From: Apostichopus japonicus
Taxonomy: Eukaryota; Echinodermata; Holothuroidea; Aspidochirotida; Stichopodidae
NCBI RefSeq assembly: GCF_037975245.1
Contig: NC_092575.1
Span: forward strand, 8,402,001-8,466,000
Direction: 5' to 3'
DNA length: 64,000 bases
This document shows positions 51,570 through 62,105 of the stretch, piece after piece. The notes below the pieces were generated by a model, which did not search any database, had not been told where the DNA came from, and worked only from the letters and a program-made list of their open reading frames with translations. Position 1 is the stretch's first letter. Every line of letters starts with the position of its first letter. The position numbers and the translations under genes were made by a program.

Positions 51570-54500
51570 CTGAAATGTAGAATTACACTTTTTCATTAAG
51601 TCTGCCTCTCCTGACATGAACATGGTTTAATAATATGGTTGCAGCATACAACATTAACCTACAGCTGGCTGTATATGCACAGCACTCACAAATTTGAGTG
51701 TTTACAGTACAGGTCCAGATATTTAACAATTTACACTATAATGGCCTGTAATTACTTACTTGACTCCAAGACCCTTCAACTTCTCAACCCAAGGATTGAT
51801 GAGAGAGGTTCCACTATCTACTGATGAATAGTCTCGGTGTTCTGCCTAAACAACAAGAAAGCCAACAAATAATATTACATCCTGTAAACAGGAATCATTT
51901 ATTAGTAATTACATAAGAACCATTAAATCTCCCAAATGGATCGAAATTTGTCTGTCATTTTATTATGGTGGACTGGACAAAATATAAAACAGTAAAGTTG
52001 AACAATAAATTTCAAGAGCATACTACACTATGCTCTACAAGGGGAAACTGCTCAAACAGAGACAACCAGGAATGTCACCTTGTGAGGTTAACTTCAATTA
52101 TGATTTTGTGGTGGATAAGTATCCAAATTGGAATATCTTCCACTGGAGTCTTGCCAATGTTAGTATTCATATTAACCTCACAACAAATATATCAAAAGGA
52201 AGGACATATTGGTTGTTAATTACTACACTAATGTACACCATAACAACCATATTCTGTTAGGTCATGGTTTGAAGCCTTGAATATCCAAATGTTAAGTGGA
52301 TCAATAACTCATCTTGGTCTTACAAAGTAAAGATTTTCAAATGATGTAAAATTTAAGTTGATAAATTGCATCTTAAACTGAGCAGTAAATGAAGTTACTT
52401 TGTGCAGTATGATGACTGCAACTCTTCAACTATATATGTATCTGTAGTATTTATAGTTTATGGGAGTGCAGTAACAGCAGTATGATGACTGCAACTCTTC
52501 AACTATATATGTATATAACTGTAGTATAAGGAAAACAAAATAAAATAAAACTGTTAGCAAACTGCTTATCCACTAGAGAGCCTGTGTAGGAGAATGTGTA
52601 AAAGTAAGTTGGCCTGACGTTTCGATCCTAGCAGGATCTTCTTCAAAGGCTAAATGACAAGTAACAGTAACAGAAGGGACAAAAACACACACAGAATACA
52701 GACAGGTTAATGAGCATGGTGAACACAATGAGTTAGATGTAAGGGGATTAGTAGACAAGGGATGGACAGAAGAAAGAAGGAAACCAACAGGGGAAGAGGA
52801 GAGGTAGGAGATAAAGAGTGGAGGGACAAAAAGAGGATTAAGGGAAAGGGAGAGGGAATATACTGGAGAAGGACAAAGACAGAAAGGTGTGGAGAAAAAA
52901 GGGGTGGAAGAGAGTTATGAGAAGAGGAGTGAAGGGGGGGGGGGGAGTATAAGGAGTAAGACATATCTTGATGATGACTCGATAGCAGTGTATGTGAATA
53001 ACAGGATTAAGGAACTATATAATTAACTCACCTCTGCTACACTGAGGAAGTAGAAATGAGAGAACAGGAGAAATTCAGCAGCACTGAAGGTGGAAACTTC
53101 ATCAAAGGAAGCAGAAATTCCTGGCTTGAGCCATATATCACCAAATTCAGGGACAACACCATACATGTCTGCCCATTCATCTATGGAAATAAAACAATTG
53201 CCAAATTAAACAACCACTTCAAAAAACTCCAGAAAATCTGGATAATATAGAAAGATAATATACTTACATAATTTACTGCAATTTAAAGTACTTAAACAAA
53301 ATTCATAGACTCCTCCTCAGTGTGCTTCACTTCCTGGACAGCTGCCAAGGTTTGGGCGGGCAAAGATAAATTAATTCAAACAACCATATTTATGCAGACA
53401 TGAAAAAGCTATTGAGATGGGGGGTTTAACTAATACTATAAAGTTCCCAGTCATTGTCTGTCACCATACAATATCTTTTAATCATAGGTTACCAATGATG
53501 AAGACTTTATACACCACTAAGGCATGCTAGTCACTAAATGTCCAGTTTCCAGTAGTGTGGAGAAGGTCTTGTCAAGTCAAGACTTGACTACAGTGTTTTA
53601 GTATAAAGTGGACTCACTGGACTGTTGAGCCTTGAGATATCTCATATTACTTGCAAGTTCACTTCTAAGTTAGTTTGGTTATAGTTGGATCTACTTGAAA
53701 CATTTCAGGTCATTTGAAATCAAACATTCATATTTACCCAGGCATAACAATCACATTGATATGCCAGCTTCCAAATGTTTCGGTATAAGTTAAAGCCCAA
53801 TTTTGGCACTTTTTTTACCACACTACACAAATTGACTTGGGTTAGGGCTAGCTCAATTTAGACTTACCATATGTTAAATTGTCATAGGTCTCATATAAAC
53901 TGCCATGGTTGTACAGAATGAACCCAAGGGAAACCCTCCAAGTCTTTATGGCTGTCCATAGGCTCAGATTAGGACTGCGTATTATCATAGCTAAAGAGAG
54001 GAATAGTGATGCATATATGATGATCAGAATACAAGTTGTTCCACGAGAAGAATGTAATTATGCATGATGCATACACTTTACTACATCTACTAAACAGTTT
54101 CTTCTCATGTACGGCTCTAACTTAATTGAACAATACTCTGATTTATGTTAAACCCTTTATTTTTGATATTAGTTATCTTTAGTGATGTTTTGGTTAATTT
54201 CCACATTGTAATCTTACATTTTAGATAACTGTCCTTATACAAACAGGAGTATAATTTGTCTAATAATATGCCAAGTATACTGCATTGTTTACTCCTGGCA
54301 AACATATCAACAATTTACTAAATTGTGTGGATTTCAGTTAGTCATGCATCACAGACAGAAATCTGATAAATTAATCCATTAATCAACAGAAGAGCTAGTC
54401 CACTAAATTCCACTTGTAGGTTCAGAAGGCCCATATTAGGAACATGCAAGAGTAGAATGATCAAATAGTTCAGAGCACATACTTTCTACTTCCTAGAACC

Positions 54501-56135
54501 AACTGATTCAATTACCCACAATTCTGTGTAACCTATAGATCATTTTAAGCATTAATGTGCAATGGCCTTACATCTACTACTGGCTTCCTGGCAAATTACA
54601 ACTTACCAAGCAAATTCAATGGCCATGGGCCACTGCTGTAGACATTTTCCCACTCATAATCTCGAAAAGCAAAGTGATTATCTGGCCACAACACATAGTA
54701 TTTCTCAACACCCAAATTCTTGCGTATTCTCTTGAAGTTATGGTAATTGTGAAAACATGCTGAGGGAAAATAAATGTTGTCAGTTTTTATTACCATATCC
54801 TTCAATGAAACTAATAGCAAATACTAACATGATTACAATCACGATGATGACAATAGTTGGGCTCATTGTCAATGAGTCGAGGTTAAACATAGAATGCTGA
54901 ACCATTGTGGGACCCATCCAATGGACACAGAATGCTGAATAATTCTGAGAACTGTTCCATTAGACACAGAATGCTGATTAATTCTTAGACCTGGTCCATT
55001 GGACACAGAATGCTGAACCATTGTGAAAACACTTCCAATGGACACAGAATGCTGAATAATTCTGAGACCTGGTCCATTGGACACAGAATGCTGAACCATT
55101 GTGAAAACACTTCCAATGGACACAGAATGCTGAATAATTCTGAGAACTGGACCTTTTCACATTCTGAGACCTGGCCATTGGACACAGAATGCTGAACATT
55201 TGTGAGAACACTTCCAATGGACACAATGCTGAATCATTGTGAGAACCCTTCCAATGGACACAGACTACTGAGCCATGGTGGAAACCCTCTGACTTTAGAC
55301 CTCGGATCTTTGTTTTCGGGGGTGTGCGAGATACAAGGGTTCACCCTGGGGTACCTTCTCACCAAGTTTGAAGAAAATCAGCCCAGCTGTTTAGGAGGAG
55401 TTTTGACACAAAATTGTGCCAAAATATACATTTTAGCGATGAGTAATAAGGATTCTAGGCTAAGGGTTGTTGCTATAAAGCATTGAAATTCTTAATTAAT
55501 TTTAGAACACCTATGTAAGCTGTTATGTCAGCACACATTTCACCTACCTCATCTCACTGTTAAAGACTTCATGAATTAACATTTCCACATGTTTATACAT
55601 ATATAGATACAATTTTAAATTTGAGTTTTAGGTTATATAATAGAAATTATGAACATGTTCATGGACTTACACAGATAAATGCATCAACACAAATTTCACA
55701 TAGACTAAAATCTTGTTGGTTCAAAACGGTAAAATGACTTTAGACAAAGGTTGTTTTTCTCCAAATTTCCTCCATTGCAATTTGCAAACAAATAATAGTC
55801 TATTTAATTTCTTTTGGCCATTTTATAGAGTATAAGATTTTGGTAAAAGTTGGGATATTTTACCAATTATTACCATGGAATCCTGTAGACAGCTGGAATT
55901 CCTCTCCCAGAGCATTCAGTTTGTGTGTGCTGTATCGTCCACCAACCGATGTTTGTTTCTCCTTTATCGTGACCTCAAAGCCTCTCTCTGCCAGCTCTAA
56001 GGCAGCAGACAGACCACTGACACCTCCTCCTATAACCAGCACCTTACGTGTCATCCCAAAAGGAAGCTTCGGTAACCCCTCTGGATTGACAGGAAGAATG
56101 ATTTGTGGAGGTCCTCCTCCTAAGTAAGGGTACAT
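50789..56135 (-). CDS. FAD-dependent oxidoreductase, carotenoid-desaturase / CrtU-like, six exons
   Basis: Predicted NAD(P)/FAD-binding oxidoreductase of the amine-oxidase/phytoene-desaturase superfamily; the substrate is unknown. Exons in transcript order: 56135-55874, 54759-54607, 53990-53868, 53180-53032, 51845-51760, 51569-50789. All introns are GT-AG and phases agree, giving 517 residues from the ATG at 56135. Features: KVLVIGGGVSGLSAALELA (31-49), the dinucleotide-binding fold, with acidic E59 ending beta 2; GGR at 65-67; STGFHACFHNYHNF (about 82-95); TGGSVMEFHLY; and near the end LGLAGDWLRTDYPSALTE (GDW 469-471), the C-terminal FAD contact. That last pattern resembles bacterial isorenieratene-synthase-like and carotenoid desaturase proteins more than monoamine oxidases. 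The start is uncertain. Met28 (56054) lies just before the Rossmann motif. An acceptor-like CTTACTTAG before 56119 would allow a further upstream exon. Confidence 0.88.
51760..51845 (-). CDS. Oxidoreductase exon 5
   Basis: Acceptor TTGTTTAG (the downstream CAG four bases later would bring in a stop and is rejected). Encodes AEHRDYSSVDSGTSLINPWV and EKLKGLGVK. The SGT..LI.P....L...GV pattern is the usual spot in the family where the flavin-adjacent strand begins. Confidence 0.88.
52540..52970 (-). mobile_element. Penelope-like element 3' fragment, copy B
   Basis: The same sequence as 27990-28440: AAACTGCTTATCCACTA, GCCTGTGTA, then the hammerhead-like core, then the GAATACAGACAGGTTAATGA phrase and a purine-rich tract. 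It stops where the GIY-YIG coding part would begin. It lies in the intron between oxidoreductase exons 4 and 5, in the same sense as the gene. Confidence 0.85.
52608..52650 (-). ncRNA. Hammerhead-ribozyme-like core, PLE copy B
   Basis: On the minus strand: GCCT (stem I), TTGAAGA (52646-52640) where CTGAAGA is expected (C3 changed to T), a perfect stem II GATCC / GGATC with a TGCTA loop, GAAAC (52623-52619), then cleavage triplet GTC and AGGC, which pairs with GCCT. ACGT at the helix III position is self-complementary, as in PLE hammerheads that act as dimers. The C3 change should abolish cleavage. Confidence 0.7.
53032..53180 (-). CDS. Oxidoreductase exon 4
   Basis: Encodes EWADMYGVVPEFGDIWLK, PGISASFDEVSTFSAAEF and LLFSHFYFLSVAE. 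Acceptor TTTCCATAG, donor GAGGTGAGT in phase 0. Confidence 0.88.
53868..53990 (-). CDS. Oxidoreductase exon 3
   Basis: Encodes MIIRSPNLSLWTAIKTWRVS, LGFILYNHGSLYET and YDNLTY. Acceptor CTCTCTTTAG, donor ATGGTAAGT. Hydrophobic segments fit the substrate-domain helices of this superfamily. Confidence 0.88.
54607..54759 (-). CDS. Oxidoreductase exon 2
   Basis: Acceptor TTTCCCTCAG, donor CTTGGTAAGT. It encodes CFHNYHNFKRIRKNLG, VEKYYVLWPDNHFAFRDYE and SSGPWPLNLL. Both boundary codons (Ala) are split, as the phases predict. Confidence 0.9.
54885..55270. repeat. 39-bp minisatellite with 78-bp higher order
   Basis: GGACACAGAATGCTGAA recurs at 54923, 54962, 55001, 55040 and 55079. Units alternate between a CCATTGTGAAAACACTT form and a TAATTCTGAGACCTGG form. 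The array lies in the first intron of the oxidoreductase gene. Confidence 0.9.
55874..56135 (-). CDS. Oxidoreductase exon 1 (Rossmann motif)
   Basis: Encodes the FAD/NAD-binding beta-alpha-beta unit VLVIGGGVSGLSAALEL and SVGGRYSTHK, then LGEEFQLSTGFH. The donor is CATGGTAATA, in phase 1. The region before residue 28 is Pro/Gly-rich and may be non-native if an upstream exon exists. Confidence 0.88.
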
Positions 56136-56539
56136 CAAGAATCCAACTTAATAAAAGAAAACAGAAACAGAAACAAAAACAGAAACAAAAACAGAGTTAT
56201 TTGAATTTAGCTTAAAGCTTCATGTTGCTGTGTATCTGTGTGCTCAATAGTCCATTACAACCCAGTTCGTTAGCTTCAAGTTTTTTTTCAATTCATCAAA
56301 GAAACTTGCATGAATTTGAATCATATATGCCATTTGCAAGCTTGCATGTTACACTAATGTAACTAAATGTGTCTGCATACCAAACCAGAATGCAAAAATG
56401 CATTGTGGTTTCGATGATGTAAACATGAAGCAGTTTTCTTCTTGAATCTGACGTAATATATAGTGATGGTGTACAACATATATACTTGATCTTAATACAG
56501 TGAAAAGCAGTGTGATGTGACAAACAATAAATTCACAAC

Positions 56540-57300
56540 GACACAGACTGTCCTGAAATGACCATTGACCTCAACAACAGGCTTTTTGTACTAATTGTGA
56601 TAGATACACAATATAATAAAATATGACATCTGTCCTTGTTGAAATATTGTGCAAAACATGGTTTTCACAATTTGACCCCTAGTATACTCAAATGACCATT
56701 GACCTCCGCCCACAACATTAGGCTTTTTGTACTCAATGTGGTACAATTACATACCAAATATGCGACCTGTCCAAGTTTCCCTTGGAATATTATGTTTAGG
56801 AAGGTGTGTAATTAGTGTAGAGAGACAGGTAAGAGCTAGGGGAGTGATGTTACTGTTTGGCATTTGTTGACTATAAATGACCTTTGAAATCCACCAAAAG
56901 CAATAATAGGCTCCTTAACTTTGATATGGTACCTCTACATACCAAATATGAGGTCTGCCCAAGCTTTCTTCTTGAGATATCATGTTTACAAGGTTTTCAC
57001 AATTTGACCCCTGGTGACCCAAAATGACATTTGACCTCAACCAAAAACAAAAGGCTTCTCGTACTCAATGTTGTACCTCTACATACTAAATATCAGGTCT
57101 GCCCATGCTTCCCTTCTTGAGAAATCACATTTTCACAATTTGACCCCTGGTGACCCCGAATGACCTTTGACCTCCACAAAAAACAATGAGCTTTTTGTAC
57201 TCAACGTGGTACTTCTAAACACCAAATATGAAATTCGTCAGATCTTCAGATATTGTGTTTACAAGCTGGCCGTCACAAACACACATACACACTCATCTGC
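56540..57300. repeat. AGGTCA-type dispersed repeat, reverse orientation
   Basis: About four tandem-like units (near 56560, 56680, 56870 and 57010, with further copies). Each has AATGACCATTGACCTC or AATGACCTTTGACCTC, GGCTTTTTGTACTCAA and a TACCAAATATGA-like phrase. They are reverse complements of the units at 42618-42960. Confidence 0.75.
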
Positions 57301-59441
57301 CTGCATGGCTACAAAGGTTATGATTTCATCAAAACCAAAAATTGTAACTGTCATATACCTGTACCTATCCGCTTTAATATAAAGTTTAAGAAAATGGTTG
57401 TAACAAGATTTTGCTGCTTTACTACATAAAGGCCTTCTTCTCACAATTAAATCACCTCATTGCACCTTGTACTTGTTGAGAAAGAAGACAGTATACCTAT
57501 TTCTTTCTTTATCGTGTTGATACTGTGGCAAATATGGTTACAAAAAAAATTGGTGGGACATAGGTGGCCCGTTCGGCTGCCTCCTACACATGAAATACAG
57601 TCCTGTCTGTAAAAAGGCCTACTAGAGGATATCAAAATGTTCTATTTACATTCCCCCACCGCTCAGTTCTCTTATACATTAATTTAATCTGAGAAAGATA
57701 TGTTTAAAAATTCAGGTTGTTTATGATAACGCACGATTCATAAATCCCGCCATGGGTGGCTTTGAAAAACTTAGCAGGACTAACTTTAGTGCCAGTTAGC
57801 ACATGTACCACTTGAATAGCGTCAGAGGCTGTTTTATTCTCTAATGCTTTGTGTTGAGAAAGCATTGAAATGCTGGAATTTGGTATTGTGGATTAGTATT
57901 GTCGGGAGTTGTCTCACTTCACCAAGTGAGATGTCTCACTTCGGGAGTTGTCTCAATACTCTGGTTTGACACAATTCCCCGTTTGGTGTTTGTGATGGTA
58001 CTTGGATTATTGTACTGATCAGTTTCTCCTAATAAGCACTATAGTTTTATAACATTTTGGTTCGATCATGATGGTAACCTATGCAGTCATGCAGGCGGAT
58101 GAGTATGTGTGGGTGCTTACTTAGTACGTTATGTGTTTTCGTAAATATGTTGGGTTCATATATTCATTTCTCAACCAATTAAAAAGTGGTTAAACATTGA
58201 TATCACCATGGCTCGGTTATGCACAGGCATCCCCTACACAGCAGAGTATAGTACTAGATTTCCAGGTATAGACTACTCACAATTAACGTTGGTCATCCCC
58301 ATCTCAGTAGGGTTAAATTGGGCTTGCTAACACAAAACAATTTAAGGAGTTTTGAGACAAGTTTGCTGTTAGTTTCTTTGCAAAGATTTTCACTCAGCCC
58401 AGTTGCAAGTGGACAGTAGATGCTCTATCAACCCTTAGAATTTCATTGCGCAAAAGATCGCTTCGATTTAGGCAGTGACGTAATGGAGTAATAGCAATAT
58501 TTTTCGCGCACCAATCTGCAGCTAAAAGACAAGGTAAATAATTGAGAAAATGTATGAGAGTCTCAGTAATCGACTGAGTAGCGGTTCTAAGTAGCAGTGA
58601 GGTACTGTATAGGCTAAGGAGTCGCGCACACATAGCTACTCTATAGTACATGCAGAGTAATAGAGGAGCCATAATCTAACAGAAGCTACTGTAAGCTACC
58701 GTATATTCGTATAGGTATTTTTGCAGATGTATTATATTTAATTGTTTGAGACACTACACTAGGCCTAGTTGCTTATTTACTTCTGCGACATGTTTTATTT
58801 TGTTCAACATCTACTTTTGGTGGGAAAAATGTATATTTCATACTTCACAGAAACATAATTTTCCAATGCGCAATTACGTAGCACAATGTATCTGCCAAAG
58901 GGCCTAACCTTTGTTCATAGAAAGTTTTGATGTTGTAGATCTGTACTATAAGGATTTGAACAGCCATCACAGTGGCGAGTGAATTTTGTGTTTTGGCGAG
59001 TAGACTTTTAGTCATGGTCGCCAAAATAATAGATGGTTGTTTAGTTGAGTGAGTCACAAGGGTAAGGAAGCCCACCATAGATGGTTGTTTAGTTGAGTGA
59101 GTCACAAGGGTAAGGAAACCCACAGTTGGTGGTTGTTAAGTTTGGCTAATCTCAAGAGAAGGGAAGTCAACAGCAAGGAATTTGCCTGCAGTAGCTAATT
59201 GTTCAGATTGTAAGGATACAGTAGGAAGCTGGTTGTTTGGTTAAGTTAATCCCACTGGTAAGACAGCTCCCTGAACAGAGTTGTATTAAAAACCAGAGAC
59301 AGTTCTAGAAACAATCAAATCTCCATTTCCCAATTCACGAAAGGCAAAAAAACAAATGCGTGGAAGATTATTCCATATCACTGCACAGAAGGAGTTGTGA
59401 AGCAGTCAACAGGTATGGTATTTGAAATGGGAACCTACTTG
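57301..59441. other. Upstream flank of the oxidoreductase, no gene recognised
   Basis: Contains chance open frames only. A short tandem repeat lies at 59028-59275 (two near-perfect 50-bp copies containing GTTGAGTGAGTCACAAGGGT, plus diverged copies). A small hairpin TCTCACTT / AAGTGAGA is at about 57909-57928. Promoter position cannot be set. A TGACGTAA (CRE-like) site occurs near 58475. Confidence 0.4.
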
Positions 59442-60224
59442 CAGGGGTCGAAATTTAGAATATTTACTACTATTCCAGCGGAATAGTGGATTTGAAAATA
59501 CACTATTCCGTCTCATTTACCACTATTCCTTTGAAACTATAAAAAGATAAACAAATAATAAACAAATATAAACAAAAGATAATCATATAGTGTTTTGTGT
59601 ACTGAGGCAAGAAGGCAGATAACCCAGGACGCAGGTTGTAAAACCCACTAACAAGGGCAATGTCAATGGCTAGTTTCGCACGCTTCAGGGTATACGGGTC
59701 ACACGGACACCCACGGTCCAGCGCGGGAAGGTTGCTGTAATAAATCAGCCTTGCGGGAAATGTTTTGAACAATATTGCCAATCCACATTTTTTTTAAATT
59801 GAAATTGTATGTTAGTTAGTAAACGTTTTCTTTCGTATGAATTTGACTTCAGTTCAGCGTTCCCTCTAATGTGCGGGATTCCCTTCAACTGACTCAGTAA
59901 TCCCGCAAAGAAAACATTTGTCTGCTGGAAATCCCCGCATCGTTTTCTTGCATTCGCATTAAGTTTATACTCAATGCAAAACGTATTCACTTCACTGTAT
60001 AGAGGAAAAAACCGAAAATCAGTAGAGAAATTACCAATTGTGTACGAAAAGTCAGTTGGTACACCTTTCAAATTTTACGAAAGATCGAGCAAAACACTTT
60101 TGAAAAATTCACGCGCATCTGGCATATCGTGCTAAATGCAACTAATGTCATGTATACAAGGCTCTAGTACACCCATTTATGAATAAACCGTAAGACCACA
60201 TCTGGTGTTAAGCTGGAGAAAAGA

Positions 60225-60300
60225 AAGTATTTTCTAGAATTTCTGGTTTTGATACCCCCCAGATCACCGGAAATGGCACTTCTCGGGCTTGAAAATGACC
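60225..60300 (+). mobile_element. hAT-like module fragment
   Basis: A short match to the module shared with 8733, 9575, 22240 and 61400: GATCACCGGAAATGGCACTT and CTCGGGCTTG. No termini are visible. Confidence 0.5.
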
Positions 60301-60824
60301 AACCAGATGTACACTTTTGCCTGAGAACCTAGTATGTCCCAAAAGTTTTTTTCCATCCATAACCTGTTTGAAGATTGTCACCAGTCACACATCATGTTCG
60401 ACCTCATTGCATGTCCTATGGATCATTGCTTTTGTAGGTGATTCTATGTCACGGCCCACAATATCTGAAAGCCCAACTTTTCAAGGTTTTAAGCCCATTA
60501 TTTGTTGAGAATTTGAAAATTCACATTTCTCGTGAATAAAAATCACTTCAAAACATACCCATAATGTTGCACAAAATTCAATCTATGGACAACCAATATA
60601 GAAAAACCTCCTTCAACCCCTAATAGACAGATCAAAATTGCACGAGTAGAGGAAAGTATGATGAAGAATGTTGGTGAGGAAATTTTCGAAAATTCAGACA
60701 CAGTTAATTTATTGGTGTACAAATATTGCAACCTCTTATAATGGCTATTATAAAACTTTGTTGAAGGAAATGAAAAATAGCAGATATTTCCGATATCAGG
60801 TATATCGAAACCGAACACTACACA

Positions 60825-61255
60825 CATAGGCGTAGGTCCCGTAGGAGGCGGGGGCTGCAGCCCCCCCCCCGCAACCATTTTTCCCCATTTTTTTCGGGCA
60901 CCTACTGAAAGAAAAATAAATAGCAATGAATAGCTTAAAAATTATATCCTTGGTAATTAAAATAAAGTTCTAAGCTTGGCCGACAATACTACTGTAAAAG
61001 AGAGTTTTGACATAAATGGATCTGTATGCTTTTTCTCCATCTACATATGACATTTCGTTGTTTACATTATAGCATCCGGCTGTATACTGTGCAATTTTGA
61101 CGGACTGTAAGGTACACAATGCCATGCAATGTAACGATCGATGCTTGCTTATATGATATTGGCATCGACATGTTGAATGCGCGCAAAGCGCGCGAAAAAT
61201 TTTGGCTTTTTTTCGGGCATAGTCGTTACAGTACCAAATCCAATTGGGCTCCTAT
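60825..61255. mobile_element. hAT-like element end (CATAGGCGTAG)
   Basis: The left end CATAGGCGTAGGTCCCGTAG resembles the end of the element at 8660. It is followed by a GGGGGCTGCAGCCCCC palindromic run. A possible diverged right end is CTCCTATG at about 61248-61255. No clear target duplication is seen, so the right limit is uncertain. Confidence 0.45.
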
Positions 61256-61360
61256 GCCTTTGACACACATATACAGTTTTTGACGCTGTTCATCGTGGAA
61301 CATGCATTTCAATGCTCACTGATATGATGTTATATCTGCTCTTTGCTTTACAAATTCGAA

Positions 61361-62105
61361 CAGGCGTGTAGCGAGTAATTGCCAAGGGAGGGGCGAAGCC
61401 TGTAGGCAAACTATCTAAGCGAAGCGCCACCATGAGTTGGCGCGATGCGTACAATAAAAATTTTGGCCGAAAATGCCTCCCAGATCGCTGGAAATGACAC
61501 TTCCCAGGCCTTGTAAGTTGCATTTAAGCATTGTCTATTTTGAAATTACTAGCAATGTCATAAAGAAAATTTGCTCCGGGGGTGGGGGGGGCAGTCGCCC
61601 CCTTCCCGAAATGCGTCATGTTCCCCGACGACTCGGTCGATTTCAAGACCAGCCACAGTTGGTTCCATATAGCACAATTGTACAATTGTTTAAGGCGTCC
61701 ATACACACACACGCGTTATGATAGACCATATATAGTATTTATATAGATATATACATTAGTGAGAGAGGAAAATGGAAAAGTCAAAAATGGAGTTGTCGGT
61801 GTAAGGGGTAGGGTGAGGCGCACACCCCTCCGTAATCCTTGATCTGTCACTGGCTACCCTGTGTATATAATAGGGATCAGCGCTTTAACTATGACTGTTC
61901 CTCTTTCTCTTCCCGAGGTCTTGGCTCTCTTCTACTCCCTACTTTTCTCCTTTTTCTCTCTTTTTTCTTTTTCTTTTCCCTTCCTTTCTCTCCTCCTTTT
62001 CTTTTTTTCCCCCTCCTTTTCCCTTTTTTCTTCTCTTTTTTTCTCTCCTCTTTTCCTTACCCGGGGGGGCGCGCGCCCCCAACGCCCCCCCTGCATACGC
62101 GCCTG
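61361..62105. mobile_element. hAT-like element pieces (CAGGCG ends)
   Basis: The left end is CAGGCGTGTAGCGAG at 61361. The right end complement is CAGGCGCGTATGCAGGGGGG, ending at 62105. A pyrimidine-rich tract fills 61915-62060. Another hAT-like end (complement near 61860, AGGGTAGCCAGTGACAGATC) lies inside. The flanks do not match, so this is probably a composite of at least two elements. Confidence 0.45.

Noticed and set aside
58394-58672. Minus-strand 92-residue open frame as the first exon of the oxidoreductase
   Set aside because: No conserved content and no donor that would join in phase to 56119 could be supported.
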